Assembly (NCBI GenBank): GCA_964520655.1
Contig: CAZFNI010000012.1
Location: 1 to 64,000 of the forward strand
DNA length: 64,000 nucleotides
From: JACQQW01 sp964520655
GTDB taxonomy: Bacteria; Omnitrophota; Gorgyraeia; Zapsychrales; Fredricksoniimonadaceae
Direction of reading: 5' to 3'
The notes below the pieces were generated by a model. That model did not search any database. It had not been told where the DNA came from and was given only the letters and a program-made list of their open reading frames with translations. Of the stretch, positions 42,669 to 51,836 are shown in pieces (the stretch's first letter is position 1; each line of letters begins with the position of its first letter). A program made the translations under genes and the position numbers.

Positions 42669-43660
42669 GGGACTTCGATGGTATCAAAAATGATCTTGAT
42701 CAGGTCTTCCGCAGTTTTTTCTTCCGCTTCGGCCTCGTAGCTGACCGCTATGCGATGGCGCAGAACATCTAGACCTATCGATTTAACATCCTGCGGCGTC
42801 ACAAATCCTCGCCCAACGATAAATGCGTACGCTTTAGCCGCGATGGCTAAATTGATCGTGGCCCTGGGACTTGCCCCGTATTGAATAAGACCCTTGAGAT
42901 CCTTTAATTTATATTGCTCGGGATAGCGCGTGGCTTCCACGAGGTCGACAATATAATGCTCGATCTTCTCATCCATATAGACCTCATCAACGATCGATCG
43001 CAGACGGATGATGTCCTGGGGATGAAGGATCGGACGAACCTCATGATGGCTTTTGGTCGTGGCCATTCGCCTGAGGATCTTTAACTCTTCAACCTTTGTG
43101 GGATAGGTGATCTTGACCTTGAGCATAAAACGGTCAACCTGGGCTTCAGGCAAAGGATATGTCCCTTCCTGCTCGATCGGATTCTGGGTAGCCAGAACTA
43201 GGAATGGTTCCGGTAGTTTTAAGGTCTCTTCCCCGATCGTCACCTGTCGTTCCTGCATGGCTTCCAGCAATGCGCTCTGGACTTTAGCCGGCGCGCGATT
43301 GATCTCATCGGCCAGGATAATATTGGCGAATATGGGCCCTTTTTTAACATTGAATTGCCCGCTGCGCTGATCGTAGATCAATGTGCCTGTCAGATCCGCC
43401 GGCAGCATATCTGGAGTAAACTGCAGCCGGGCGAACTTTGCCTGAATAGTTTGGGATAATGTTTTAACCGCTGTGGTCTTGGCTAAGCCGGGAACCCCCT
43501 CGATCAAAATATGGCCATTGGCAAGGATCCCAACCAGAAGCCTGTCTAATAAAGCTGTCTGGCCGACTAGAACTTTAGAGGCTTCCATGCGGATCGCTTC
43601 AATGACCGCAGATTCTTTTTTAATTTTCTCATTAATTTCTGCAATGTTGACCGAAGACAT
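42665..43660 (-). CDS. moxR: MoxR-type AAA+ ATPase
   Basis: 331 residues. Walker A GVPGLAKTT, Walker B ILADEINRAP, sensor 1 ATQNPIEQEG and sensor 2 GASPRATINL are intact. MoxR ATPases act as chaperones for assembly of VWA-protein complexes and here head the seven-gene bat operon. A strong GGAGG site lies 5-6 bases before the ATG, and a sigma70-type promoter is present upstream. Confidence 0.95.
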   Translation of the reverse strand: MSSVNIAEINEKIKKESAVIEAIRMEASKVLVGQTALLDRLLVGILANGHILIEGVPGLAKTTAVKTLSQTIQAKFARLQFTPDMLPADLTGTLIYDQRSGQFNVKKGPIFANIILADEINRAPAKVQSALLEAMQERQVTIGEETLKLPEPFLVLATQNPIEQEGTYPLPEAQVDRFMLKVKITYPTKVEELKILRRMATTKSHHEVRPILHPQDIIRLRSIVDEVYMDEKIEHYIVDLVEATRYPEQYKLKDLKGLIQYGASPRATINLAIAAKAYAFIVGRGFVTPQDVKSIGLDVLRHRIAVSYEAEAEEKTAEDLIKIIFDTIEVP

Positions 43661-43698
43661 ATGATCCTCCCTTACACATCTTGAATTGGAATAGCCTT

Positions 43699-43726
43699 AT
43701 TATAGTTTGTTTATGGTTAATTTCAA
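43699..43726 (-). promoter_or_regulatory. Promoter of the moxR-bat operon
   Basis: Minus-strand -35 TTGAAA (43721-43726), 16-base spacer, -10 TATAAT (43699-43704). The predicted leader is about 32 bases and includes the AGGGAGG ribosome-binding site. The 194-base gap 43661-43854 is shared with the divergent metH promoter. Confidence 0.65.
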
Positions 43727-43817
43727 TATACACCTTTAATAGGCACAGCACTCAATCTTGCAGCCATTGGGTCACAATAAACGAGGGCTACCTCCTCTAT
43801 TTGTCCCCTATTTTTAA

Positions 43818-43846
43818 TTGACTTTTCCCCCTCTTTCCCCTATCTT
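43818..43846 (+). promoter_or_regulatory. Promoter of metH (leaderless)
   Basis: -35 TTGACT (43818-43823), 17-base spacer, -10 TATCTT (43841-43846), and the ATG of metH begins 9 bases after the -10. The transcript is therefore expected to start within 1-3 bases of the start codon, in keeping with the absence of any Shine-Dalgarno sequence. No cobalamin or SAM riboswitch fits in this space. Confidence 0.6.
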
Positions 43847-43854
43847 GATGCGAT

Positions 43855-46800
43855 ATGAATCCGTCTATTCAACAACACCCCATCGCCAGGCTACTTAAAG
43901 ATCGCATCCTTATTTTAGACGGTGCAATGGGCACCATGATCCAAAAGCACAAACCCGATGAAAAAACCTATCGCGGCGAGAGGTTCAAGGACTTTGCCCA
44001 TGATGTTAAAGGCAACAATGAGTTATTATCCCTCACCCAGCCTCAGATCATCCGTTCAATCCACGAGGCGTATTTAGCCGCAGGTGCGGACATCATTGAG
44101 ACCAACACCTTCAATGCAAACCGCGTTTCCATGGCAGATTATCACATGGAATCATTAGTCTATGAATTAAACTTGACCTCTGCTAGGATCGCCCGCGAGG
44201 CTTGCGATAAATTCACGCGGCAGAACCCTCAAAAACCGCGTTTTGTCGCCGGATCTGTCGGACCGACCAATAAAACAGCGTCTATATCTCCGGATGTTAA
44301 TGACCCGGCTTTTCGCGGAATAAATTTTGACCAGCTCGTTGAGGCTTATTTGGAACAGCTTAAAGGGTTGGTCGACGGCGGTGTTGACCTGTTCTTGGTT
44401 GAGACCATTTTTGATACATTGAACGCCAAAGCCGCCTTGTTCGCGATAGATACCTTTTGCGCTTCATTAGGCAGAAAGATCCCGATCATGATCTCCGGGA
44501 CGATCACGGATGCCAGCGGACGCACCCTGTCAGGACAAACGACAGAAGCTTTCTGGATATCCATTAAACACAGCAACCCTTTAAGTTTTGGGCTCAACTG
44601 CGCGCTGGGCGCCAAAGACATGCGCCCTTATATCGAAGAATGTTCACGCATCGCGGATTGCTTTATCAGCTGCTATCCAAACGCCGGTCTACCCAACACC
44701 TTTGGCGAATATGACCAGGGATCACAGGAAATGGCAGGTTTGATACAAGATTTTGCCCAGAGCGGTTTTCTAAATATTGTCGGCGGATGCTGTGGAACAA
44801 CGCCTGAGCATATCCAGGCGATCGCTGCCATCGTCAAGGACCTTAAGCCGCGCGCCATTCCAGTAATTCAACCACACACCTCATTTAGCGGCTTAGAACC
44901 ATTGATCAAACGCAAAGAGACCAATTTCATCAATGTCGGGGAACGCACCAATGTCACCGGCTCCAAACAATTTGCCCGTCTAATCATGGCCGGACAATTC
45001 GACCAAGCCCTGGCTGTTGCCCGGCAGCAGGTCGAGAACGGCGCACAGATAATAGATGTGAACATGGATGAAGCCATGCTTAATTCCGTTGAGTCCATGA
45101 CAAAGTTCCTGAACTTAGTCGCGGCAGAACCGGACATTAGTAAAGTCCCCATCATGATCGACTCTTCCCGCTGGAACGTGATCGAGGCTGGACTTAAATG
45201 CGTCCAGGGTAAAGCCATTGTCAATTCGATCAGCATGAAAGAAGGTGAACAAGAATTCATCCGTCAGGCGACACTTGTTAAACGCTACGGCGCAGCCGCA
45301 GTTGTCATGGCTTTTGATGAGAAAGGTCAAGCGGATACGGTTGAACGCCGTGTCAGCATCTGTCAGCGGGCCTATCACCTCTTAACTAAATCAGTCGGAT
45401 TTGATCCTTCTGACATTATCTTTGATCCAAACATTTTCGCGGTCGCAACCGGTATCGAAGAGCACAATAATTACGCGGTGGACTTCTTTAAAGCCACCCG
45501 TATCATCAAAGAAACCTGCCCCGGATGCCTTATTTCCGGCGGGGTCAGCAATGTTTCTTTTTCTTTCCGAGGTAATGATCCTGTCAGGGAAGCCATGCAT
45601 TCTGCATTCCTTTACCATGCTATTAAAGCCGGCATGGACATGGGGATCGTTAATGCCGGGATGATCGCGGTATACGACCAGATCCCCCAGGACCTATTGA
45701 TCCTTGTTGAAGATGTGCTGCAAAACCGCCGCCCGGATGCAACGGAACGTCTGGTTTCCTTTGCTGAGAACTTTAAAACTCAAGGCAAAAAGACGGAAGA
45801 AGACCAAAGCTGGCGCAAAGAACCTGTTGAAAAACGGCTTTCCTATGCCTTGATCAAAGGCATTGTAGATTTCATTGATGTGGATGTCGAAGAAGCCCGT
45901 CTTAGATCCAGCAGACCTCTGGATGTGATCGAAGGCCCATTGATGGATGGGATGAATATTGTCGGAGATCTTTTTGGAAGCGGAAAGATGTTCCTGCCCC
46001 AGGTCGTCAAAAGCGCCCGGGTCATGAAAAAAGCTGTAGCCTATCTTCTGCCCTACATGGAACAGAACAAAGATGATCAGGCAAAGAATGCCGGCGTTAT
46101 CCTGATGGCGACCGTCAAAGGAGACGTGCATGATATCGGTAAAAACATCGTCGGAGTTGTTTTATCCTGCAACAATTTCAAAGTCATTGATCTTGGCGTC
46201 ATGGTGTCATGTGAAAGAATACTCAAAGCGGCGAAAGAAGAAAAAGTTGATATGATCGGCCTTTCCGGGCTTATCACCCCCTCATTAGACGAAATGGTCC
46301 ATGTGGCCCGCGAAATGCAGCGCCTTGATTTTACTATTCCCTTAATGATCGGAGGAGCTACCACCTCCCCTAATCATACGGCCGTCAAGATCACACCCGG
46401 TTACCCCAAAGGATTCACTGTACACGTCAAAGACGCGTCGCGTGCTGTCGGTGTCTGCCGGGCACTCATGGATAAAAACGCCAGAAAAGAATTTATCTTA
46501 TCGGCCAACGCGCAATATGAAAACCTGCGTCTTGAGCACCAAAAACTTTACCAGCAGCGGACTCTCGTCAGTTTACCCGAAGCGAGAAAAAAGAAGCTGG
46601 ATATTGATTGGACCACCTACCGTCCTGTCAAACCTTCCTTCCTTGGGATCAAAACGCTGGATCACATAGATCTGACAACCATCCGAAGCTATATTGATTG
46701 GTCGCCGTTCTTCATCGCCTGGGAACTCAAGGGTAAATTTCCCAACATCCTTAAAGACACCACTTATGGGGCCGAAGCCACACGCGTCTATAATGATGCC

Positions 46801-47538
46801 AATAATATCCTAGATGAGATCATCCGCAAGAGATCTTTGACAGCGAAAGCCTGTGTAGGTTTTTTTGCGGCAAACAGCATTGGGGATGACATTGAACTTT
46901 ACACCGACGATACCCGTTCAAAGGTCTTAGGGGTTGTTCATAGCCTGCGCCAGCAATCCCCCGTTCGTCAGGATGATGCTTTCTTAGCGCAAGCGGATTA
47001 TATTGCACCTAAGGACAGCGGCGTACGTGATTATCTGGGGGCTTTTGCCTTAACAACCGGCATCGGACTAGATCAAATGGTCGCTGCCTATGAGGCTGAT
47101 CACGACGATTATAAAAGCATTCTGGCCAAGGCCGTAGCTGATCGTTTAGCCGAAGCATTCGCCGAATACCTGCATGAACTGGTCCGGAAAGAATTATGGG
47201 GATATGCCCCGGACGAGAATCTCACCCGGGAACAGCTCACTCATGTGGATTATACCGGCATCCGTCCGGCTCCGGGTTATCCGGCATGTCCTGACCACAC
47301 GGAAAAAGAATTTTTATTCAAGATGCTTGATGCACACCGGATCACCGGCATCAGTTTAACAGAAAATTTTGCCATGACACCTACCGCTGCTGTCTGCGGA
47401 CATTATTTCTCACTGCCGCAATCAAAATATTTTTCTTTAGGGAAGATCGGTAAGGACCAGGTGGAAGACTACGCCATACGCAAAAATATGCCTGTCCAAA
47501 CAGTTGAACGCTGGCTTGGCCCTAATTTGGGTTATTAA
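43855..47538 (+). CDS. metH: Cobalamin-dependent methionine synthase MetH
   Basis: 1227 residues, full length with all four modules. The homocysteine-binding barrel (1-330) has zinc ligands in GLNCALGA (about 249) and GGCCGTTPEH (about 312-313). The methyltetrahydrofolate barrel (about 360-620) contains NVGERTNVTGSK. The cobalamin module (about 650-880) has GDVHDIGKN, the His near 758 being the lower axial ligand. The reactivation domain (to 1227) has the AdoMet motif RPAPGYPACPDH near 1136. It regenerates methionine from homocysteine in the cytoplasm. A single-gene transcript, divergent from moxR; its 3' end overlaps a convergent gene by 17 bases. Confidence 0.97.
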   Translation: MNPSIQQHPIARLLKDRILILDGAMGTMIQKHKPDEKTYRGERFKDFAHDVKGNNELLSLTQPQIIRSIHEAYLAAGADIIETNTFNANRVSMADYHMESLVYELNLTSARIAREACDKFTRQNPQKPRFVAGSVGPTNKTASISPDVNDPAFRGINFDQLVEAYLEQLKGLVDGGVDLFLVETIFDTLNAKAALFAIDTFCASLGRKIPIMISGTITDASGRTLSGQTTEAFWISIKHSNPLSFGLNCALGAKDMRPYIEECSRIADCFISCYPNAGLPNTFGEYDQGSQEMAGLIQDFAQSGFLNIVGGCCGTTPEHIQAIAAIVKDLKPRAIPVIQPHTSFSGLEPLIKRKETNFINVGERTNVTGSKQFARLIMAGQFDQALAVARQQVENGAQIIDVNMDEAMLNSVESMTKFLNLVAAEPDISKVPIMIDSSRWNVIEAGLKCVQGKAIVNSISMKEGEQEFIRQATLVKRYGAAAVVMAFDEKGQADTVERRVSICQRAYHLLTKSVGFDPSDIIFDPNIFAVATGIEEHNNYAVDFFKATRIIKETCPGCLISGGVSNVSFSFRGNDPVREAMHSAFLYHAIKAGMDMGIVNAGMIAVYDQIPQDLLILVEDVLQNRRPDATERLVSFAENFKTQGKKTEEDQSWRKEPVEKRLSYALIKGIVDFIDVDVEEARLRSSRPLDVIEGPLMDGMNIVGDLFGSGKMFLPQVVKSARVMKKAVAYLLPYMEQNKDDQAKNAGVILMATVKGDVHDIGKNIVGVVLSCNNFKVIDLGVMVSCERILKAAKEEKVDMIGLSGLITPSLDEMVHVAREMQRLDFTIPLMIGGATTSPNHTAVKITPGYPKGFTVHVKDASRAVGVCRALMDKNARKEFILSANAQYENLRLEHQKLYQQRTLVSLPEARKKKLDIDWTTYRPVKPSFLGIKTLDHIDLTTIRSYIDWSPFFIAWELKGKFPNILKDTTYGAEATRVYNDANNILDEIIRKRSLTAKACVGFFAANSIGDDIELYTDDTRSKVLGVVHSLRQQSPVRQDDAFLAQADYIAPKDSGVRDYLGAFALTTGIGLDQMVAAYEADHDDYKSILAKAVADRLAEAFAEYLHELVRKELWGYAPDENLTREQLTHVDYTGIRPAPGYPACPDHTEKEFLFKMLDAHRITGISLTENFAMTPTAAVCGHYFSLPQSKYFSLGKIGKDQVEDYAIRKNMPVQTVERWLGPNLGY

Positions 47539-47893
47539 GACCCCGGGCAAAACTTTCCAAACGTTTCTGCGCCATTTGACTCCAAAATATCTCTTCAGTA
47601 GATGCCTGAGCGATCACTTTTTGATAAAGAGCTGCCGATTTCTGATCATCGTGAAGCTGCTGATGGCAATACGCCAAATAATACATCGAGGGGATAAATA
47701 AGGAGTTGTGGTCGGAAAGACTTAAGAAATCCTGAAAGGCATCTTTTGCCGCCCTCCAGTTTCGTTGTTCATAATAATGCTGGGCCTTAAAATAGATCTT
47801 ATTGATCTTGGCTAAAGGCTGTACCGAATCCTGGGCAAAACAATCAAGGTCACTTTTTAACAGCACCAGCAGGCTCATCAGCAAGATCCTCAT
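47522..47893 (-). CDS. Small secreted TPR-like protein
   Basis: 123 residues from the ATG at 47893, with AAGGTG 7 bases upstream. A longer frame to 48040 would lie inside the gene before it and starts with an unlikely Met/Arg-rich leader. Signal peptide (MRILLMSLLVLLKSDLDCFA), then TPR-like helices (YFKAQHYYEQRNWRAAKDAF, LAYCHQQLHDDQKSAALYQ) as in YbgF/CpoB-type proteins. Partner unknown. It overlaps the acidic protein gene by 44 bases and the convergent metH end by 17 bases. Confidence 0.7.
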   Translation of the reverse strand: MRILLMSLLVLLKSDLDCFAQDSVQPLAKINKIYFKAQHYYEQRNWRAAKDAFQDFLSLSDHNSLFIPSMYYLAYCHQQLHDDQKSAALYQKVIAQASTEEIFWSQMAQKRLESFARGLNNPN

Positions 47894-48161
47894 CGCCTGC
47901 ACCTTGATCAGCTTCATCAGCGGCTGCTTCATCATTGACAGCCTCATCATCGCTGGTATTAGGGCCTTCTTCCATGACCGGCTCAGTATCTTTTTCACTG
48001 CTGTAATATTCTGTATCATCCTTGCCATAACCCTCATCATTCTCGATCAATTGGGTTTCTTCTTCAGGCTCGTTGACAGAAACTGCTTGAGCATAGGACG
48101 CTGCCGGAATTACTGACAAGAACATCAATCCCATCAGGGATGATAATAATATATTTGACAT
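47850..48161 (-). CDS. Small acidic secreted protein, unrecognised
   Basis: 103 residues from the ATG at 48161, which has GGGGAG just upstream. Signal peptide (MSNILLSSLMGLMFLSVIPAASYA), then an extremely acidic, disordered-looking mature part rich in Glu, Asp, Ala and Gly (DEAVNDEAAADEADQGAGDE). No domain recognised. It may bind cations or a basic partner; this is speculation. The preceding 68-base gap holds an AT-rich inverted repeat but no gene. Confidence 0.65.
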   Translation of the reverse strand: MSNILLSSLMGLMFLSVIPAASYAQAVSVNEPEEETQLIENDEGYGKDDTEYYSSEKDTEPVMEEGPNTSDDEAVNDEAAADEADQGAGDEDLADEPAGAVKK

Positions 48162-48229
48162 ATTCTCCCCTTTTTTTATTAATATACCACAATTCACTCT
48201 ACCCAACAGGTGAATTTTTATTTTTAAGT

Positions 48230-48868
48230 CTAAACCAACCCCTGATCCAACGCATATTTCACCAGGGCCGCTGTATTCCTGACCCCAAGCTTATGATTAA
48301 GCCTGTTGCGGTGCGCTTCAACCGTTCGAACACTGATCTTTAACTGAGCCGCGATATTTTTGTTGGCCAATCCTCCCGCTACGCAATGCACAATTTGTTT
48401 CTCCCTGCTTGTGAGAATATCTATACTTCTCGCAGAATGTGCATTTAAAGAACGGGCGAATTGCAGCGCTATCTGATCAGAGATCGACGGTGAAACATAG
48501 CGCTTGCCCCCCATCACGACTTTCAAGGCTGTGATCAATTCATCAAATGCACAATCCTTAAGAACATAACCGTGAGCACCCATCGCTAACGCACGTTTAT
48601 AATGCTCTGTATCTTTGTGCATGGTCAAGATCAGGCATTTTAACTTGGGGTATAAAACCCTGATCTTTTCAAGGGCCTGCAAACCGTCTAAGTTCGGCAT
48701 GGACAGATCCAGAACAAGACAATCCAGCGCTTTCATATTGATCTTATCGAGCAATTCTTCACCATCGCCGGCCTGGCCGACAATCTTGAACTCACGGCTG
48801 GACTCCAGGAGGTTTTTTAAACCATTGCGGAAAATCTCATGATCATCGACAAGGAATATGCGGATCAT
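48230..48868 (-). CDS. NarL/FixJ-type response regulator
   Basis: 212 residues. Receiver domain (1-120) with the acidic pocket Asp8-Asp9, phospho-acceptor Asp54 (LVLDLSMP), Thr in ILTMHKD and Lys in GYVLKD. C-terminal LuxR-type HTH (about 150-195; LTSREKQIVHCVAGGLANK, SVRTVEAHRNRL). A transcription factor. No histidine kinase gene is adjacent, so its signal is unknown. Seven bases downstream of the radical SAM gene. Confidence 0.93.
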   Translation of the reverse strand: MIRIFLVDDHEIFRNGLKNLLESSREFKIVGQAGDGEELLDKINMKALDCLVLDLSMPNLDGLQALEKIRVLYPKLKCLILTMHKDTEHYKRALAMGAHGYVLKDCAFDELITALKVVMGGKRYVSPSISDQIALQFARSLNAHSARSIDILTSREKQIVHCVAGGLANKNIAAQLKISVRTVEAHRNRLNHKLGVRNTAALVKYALDQGLV

Positions 48869-48875
48869 TCAACGA

Positions 48876-49667
48876 TTAATACCCGTAACGAGTTTTGCGA
48901 TAATTGCCGTGTCTTTTAACTGTGGACTGTTCATCTATCGGTTGATAGGATTCTGTCGGTGCGTCCCAGGGACTGACAACCGGCATGTCGCCGAAAAATT
49001 TCTTAGCCCACTCGATCTCGACACGCTCCAGAGCCCGGACTGCGCAGGGCCTCAGGGCGGTATTCAACTGTACCTCATCCGGATTAAGCCGTCGCGCCAC
49101 ATCGGCAAGATCGGCAACGCTGTCAATATTTTCATCAATGAGCATCACCTGCAAAGCCAGCTTGCCTTTGAATTTTTCCCGGAATTCACCGATCGCCGCA
49201 ACAATGGCATTGAAATCCAGGCCGCATTGCCCATCAACATTGACAAAAGACTCCTGATCATTCGCATCCAGTTTAGCTAAGACAAAATCCGCTTCCAATA
49301 GATCTGATTGAACCCCAGGATCGGTCATTAAAGAAGAATTGGTGATCACGGCGATCTTCTCTCGGCGGACTTGCCGTATCGCCCGGATCATTTCACCCAA
49401 ATTACTGGCAAGCGTCGGCTCACCTCTGCCGGAAAATGTCAGATAATCAATGAAATACTTAGGAAGGCGCTGCAGCTCTTCAATGATGTCCTGTGTGCGT
49501 ACATATTCCTGACGTTTATGGACCAGTTCCTTGGTTGTTCCCAACTGGCAATACACACAATTCATATTGCAGACTTTATCCTCACAGGACAATGGGTCGA
49601 TCCCCAGCGACCGTCCAAGTCTCCAGGAATACACCGGCCCATACAGATATTTAAACGGCTGCGACAT
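48876..49667 (-). CDS. Radical SAM protein (COG0731-like)
   Basis: 263 residues from the ATG at 49667, which has GGAGG 7 bases upstream. The radical SAM cluster motif is CNMNCVYC (Cys-x3-Cys-x2-Cys), preceded by another Cys (LSCEDKVC). LTFSGRGEPTLA is the GGE-like motif and VITNSSLM the following strand. It resembles the small radical SAM group related to Fe-S oxidoreductases of COG0731; substrate unknown. Transcribed with the response regulator gene. Confidence 0.85.
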   Translation of the reverse strand: MSQPFKYLYGPVYSWRLGRSLGIDPLSCEDKVCNMNCVYCQLGTTKELVHKRQEYVRTQDIIEELQRLPKYFIDYLTFSGRGEPTLASNLGEMIRAIRQVRREKIAVITNSSLMTDPGVQSDLLEADFVLAKLDANDQESFVNVDGQCGLDFNAIVAAIGEFREKFKGKLALQVMLIDENIDSVADLADVARRLNPDEVQLNTALRPCAVRALERVEIEWAKKFFGDMPVVSPWDAPTESYQPIDEQSTVKRHGNYRKTRYGY

Positions 49668-49751
49668 AAATGTCCCTCCATTAAACACACGTTTCAGATA
49701 GGGTTATTGATTTACTATAGATCACTTGGCGCAGCAGCCATATGCGTATTT

Positions 49752-51836
49752 CTACGGATGTATCAAGAGGGACCCCAGTTTAAATACAGCCAGGGCAAAA
49801 CCATAAGCGAGGATGAACATATAGACGAATTGGAACAGCGGCCACTTCCAGGAATTTGTCTCCCTGAACACAACGGCCATCGTACTAACGCACTGCATGG
49901 CAAATACATAAAAGACCATGATACTTAAACATACCAGAGGTGTGAATAACGGCTTTCCGTCAGGCCAGGATGCTTTCTCAAACGCGTCTTTTAATGAGTC
50001 TTCCCTGGCATCTTTGCCGATATTAAAAACGATGTTCATCGTTGAGACAAACACTTCCCGGGCGGCAAATGAGGCGATCAAGCCGATGCCGATGCGCCAA
50101 TCATATCCCAGCGGCTTGATGACCGGCTCGATCAAAGTCCCCGCCTGCCCCGCATAGCTATGCTTTAATGCCAGAGCCTCATCCATTCCTTCATGTTTTG
50201 GGTACGTCATTAACGCCCAAAGAATGATCGACAATGCCAGAATGATCGTCCCCGCACGCTGAAGGAACATGCCGCTGCGTTCCCACATATGCATCGCAAT
50301 TGTTTTCCACGACGGGAAACGATACGGAGGCAATTCCATTAAGAATACTGGCTTTACAGATCTTAGTAAGGTCCTTTTAAAGATGAGGGCCATGATGCAG
50401 GCACCTGCGATGCCAAGTAAATACAACACAAGCATAACCCCGGCTTTCTGCATAGGGCCAGCTTTGGGCATCAACGCAGCGATCATGATCGCATAGACCG
50501 GCAAACGCGCTGAACAGCTCATCAGTGGCGCCACCAAGATCGTCACCAAACGGTCTTTAGGACTTTCAATGGTCCTCGCCGACATGATCCCCGGGATCGC
50601 ACAGGCAAAGGAGCTTAACAGAGGAATGAACGATTTCCCATGCAAACCAACTTTGCTCATCACCCGATCCATGATAAATGCCGCACGCGCCATGTAACCG
50701 GTATCCTGCAACAAGCCGATAAAGAAAAACAGGATCAAGATCTGGGGCAAAAAGACCATCACCCCTCCGACTCCAGGAATGATCCCATTGACCATCAGAT
50801 CTTTAAGATCCCCTACGGCCATATGCGCACCGACCCAATCACCGAACACAGTGAACATATTATTGATAAAATCCATCGGAATGCTGGCTAGGGTAAAGAT
50901 ACAAAAGAACATGAACCCCATCAGCAGGATAAAGAACATCCAGCCGAATATCTTGTGGGTCAGAAAACGGTCCAGCTTCTCGGTCAGATCCATGCCGATC
51001 TTTTCCTGCTGGATCACGATCTCTTTGATGATGAATTTTATCCAGTCATATCTTGCCTCGATCACCGCTGTTCTGGAAGAAACGCCCAATGCCGCAACTT
51101 TCTTCAAAACCTCGGCAACTGCGGGATATGTCTGGGGATCGGTAAATCGTTTTGGGTCAACTTTTGATTGGGACAATAAATTCAAGCCCTCGGCAAAAGC
51201 CGCGTAGGCAGGAAGTTTTTCATGTTTTTGCAGCACTGCGGCCATTTCTTTGGCCAGATCTTCCATGACCGGGGCCATGCGCCAGGAACGCTTATAACGT
51301 GCCTTGACCCCTTCCTTGATCAATGATCTGATCTGATCAATACCGATATTTTGACTGGCCACCGCTTCAACAACAGGAACGCCGAAGATGGTAGAAAGCT
51401 TCTCGGTATCGATGCGCTTACCCTGTCGTTTGACCTCATCCATCATATTGAGGACCAGCATCATGGGCAATCCCAGGTCCTGAACCTGCGTGACCAAATA
51501 CAAATTACGCTCTAAATTTCCAGCATCTACAACGCACACCACCAGGTCAGGGACAGCACACCCTTCTTCCTTACCGAAAAGCACATCACGGGCGACCTGT
51601 TCGTCTAAAGAACGGACGGAAAGACTATACGTCCCAGGAAGATCAATGACCTCTACCGTCTGAGAATCTCCCAGGTCCAGCACGCCCGTTTTTTTCTCAA
51701 CTGTAACGCCCGGATAATTACCCACCTTCTGACGCAAATGGGTCAAGGCATTAAACAGCGTGGTTTTGCCGGAATTGGGATTCCCTACTAGAGCAATGCT
51801 GTGATGGTGAGTTTTATCTGATACAGTGGTTGGCAC
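49752..51836 (-). CDS. feoB: Ferrous iron transporter FeoB
   Basis: 694 residues. The N-terminal G domain has G1 GNPNSGKTT (about 18-26), G2 with NYPGVTVE, G3 DLPGTYSL and G4 NMMD. The membrane part has the two Gate motifs (FIPLLSSFACAIPGIMSAR and a second block with FAAREVFVSTM). It imports Fe(II) across the inner membrane. One base separates it from feoA. The last cytoplasmic Cys-rich tail seen in some FeoB proteins is absent; that function may be taken by the separate 38-residue protein at 52364. Confidence 0.96.
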   Translation of the reverse strand: MPTTVSDKTHHHSIALVGNPNSGKTTLFNALTHLRQKVGNYPGVTVEKKTGVLDLGDSQTVEVIDLPGTYSLSVRSLDEQVARDVLFGKEEGCAVPDLVVCVVDAGNLERNLYLVTQVQDLGLPMMLVLNMMDEVKRQGKRIDTEKLSTIFGVPVVEAVASQNIGIDQIRSLIKEGVKARYKRSWRMAPVMEDLAKEMAAVLQKHEKLPAYAAFAEGLNLLSQSKVDPKRFTDPQTYPAVAEVLKKVAALGVSSRTAVIEARYDWIKFIIKEIVIQQEKIGMDLTEKLDRFLTHKIFGWMFFILLMGFMFFCIFTLASIPMDFINNMFTVFGDWVGAHMAVGDLKDLMVNGIIPGVGGVMVFLPQILILFFFIGLLQDTGYMARAAFIMDRVMSKVGLHGKSFIPLLSSFACAIPGIMSARTIESPKDRLVTILVAPLMSCSARLPVYAIMIAALMPKAGPMQKAGVMLVLYLLGIAGACIMALIFKRTLLRSVKPVFLMELPPYRFPSWKTIAMHMWERSGMFLQRAGTIILALSIILWALMTYPKHEGMDEALALKHSYAGQAGTLIEPVIKPLGYDWRIGIGLIASFAAREVFVSTMNIVFNIGKDAREDSLKDAFEKASWPDGKPLFTPLVCLSIMVFYVFAMQCVSTMAVVFRETNSWKWPLFQFVYMFILAYGFALAVFKLGSLLIHP

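Noticed and set aside
43661..43854. A cobalamin or SAM riboswitch before metH
   Set aside because: The metH promoter leaves essentially no leader, and no conserved B12-box or SAM-I core can be found in the gap.
47894..48040. N-terminal extension of the small TPR protein
   Set aside because: It lies within the acidic protein gene in another frame, is Met/Arg/Lys-rich without a signal, and the ATG at 47893 has both a signal peptide and a ribosome-binding site.
48191..48226. Inverted repeat AATTCAC/GTGAATT followed by a T-run, read as a plus-strand terminator
   Set aside because: The stem is only 7 AT-rich base pairs with a 12-base loop, and no plus-strand gene ends nearby (metH ends 650 bases earlier).
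49371..49928. 185-residue plus-strand frame opposite the radical SAM and feoB genes
   Set aside because: It is antisense to two genes with clear conserved motifs and crosses their junction; no supporting signals.
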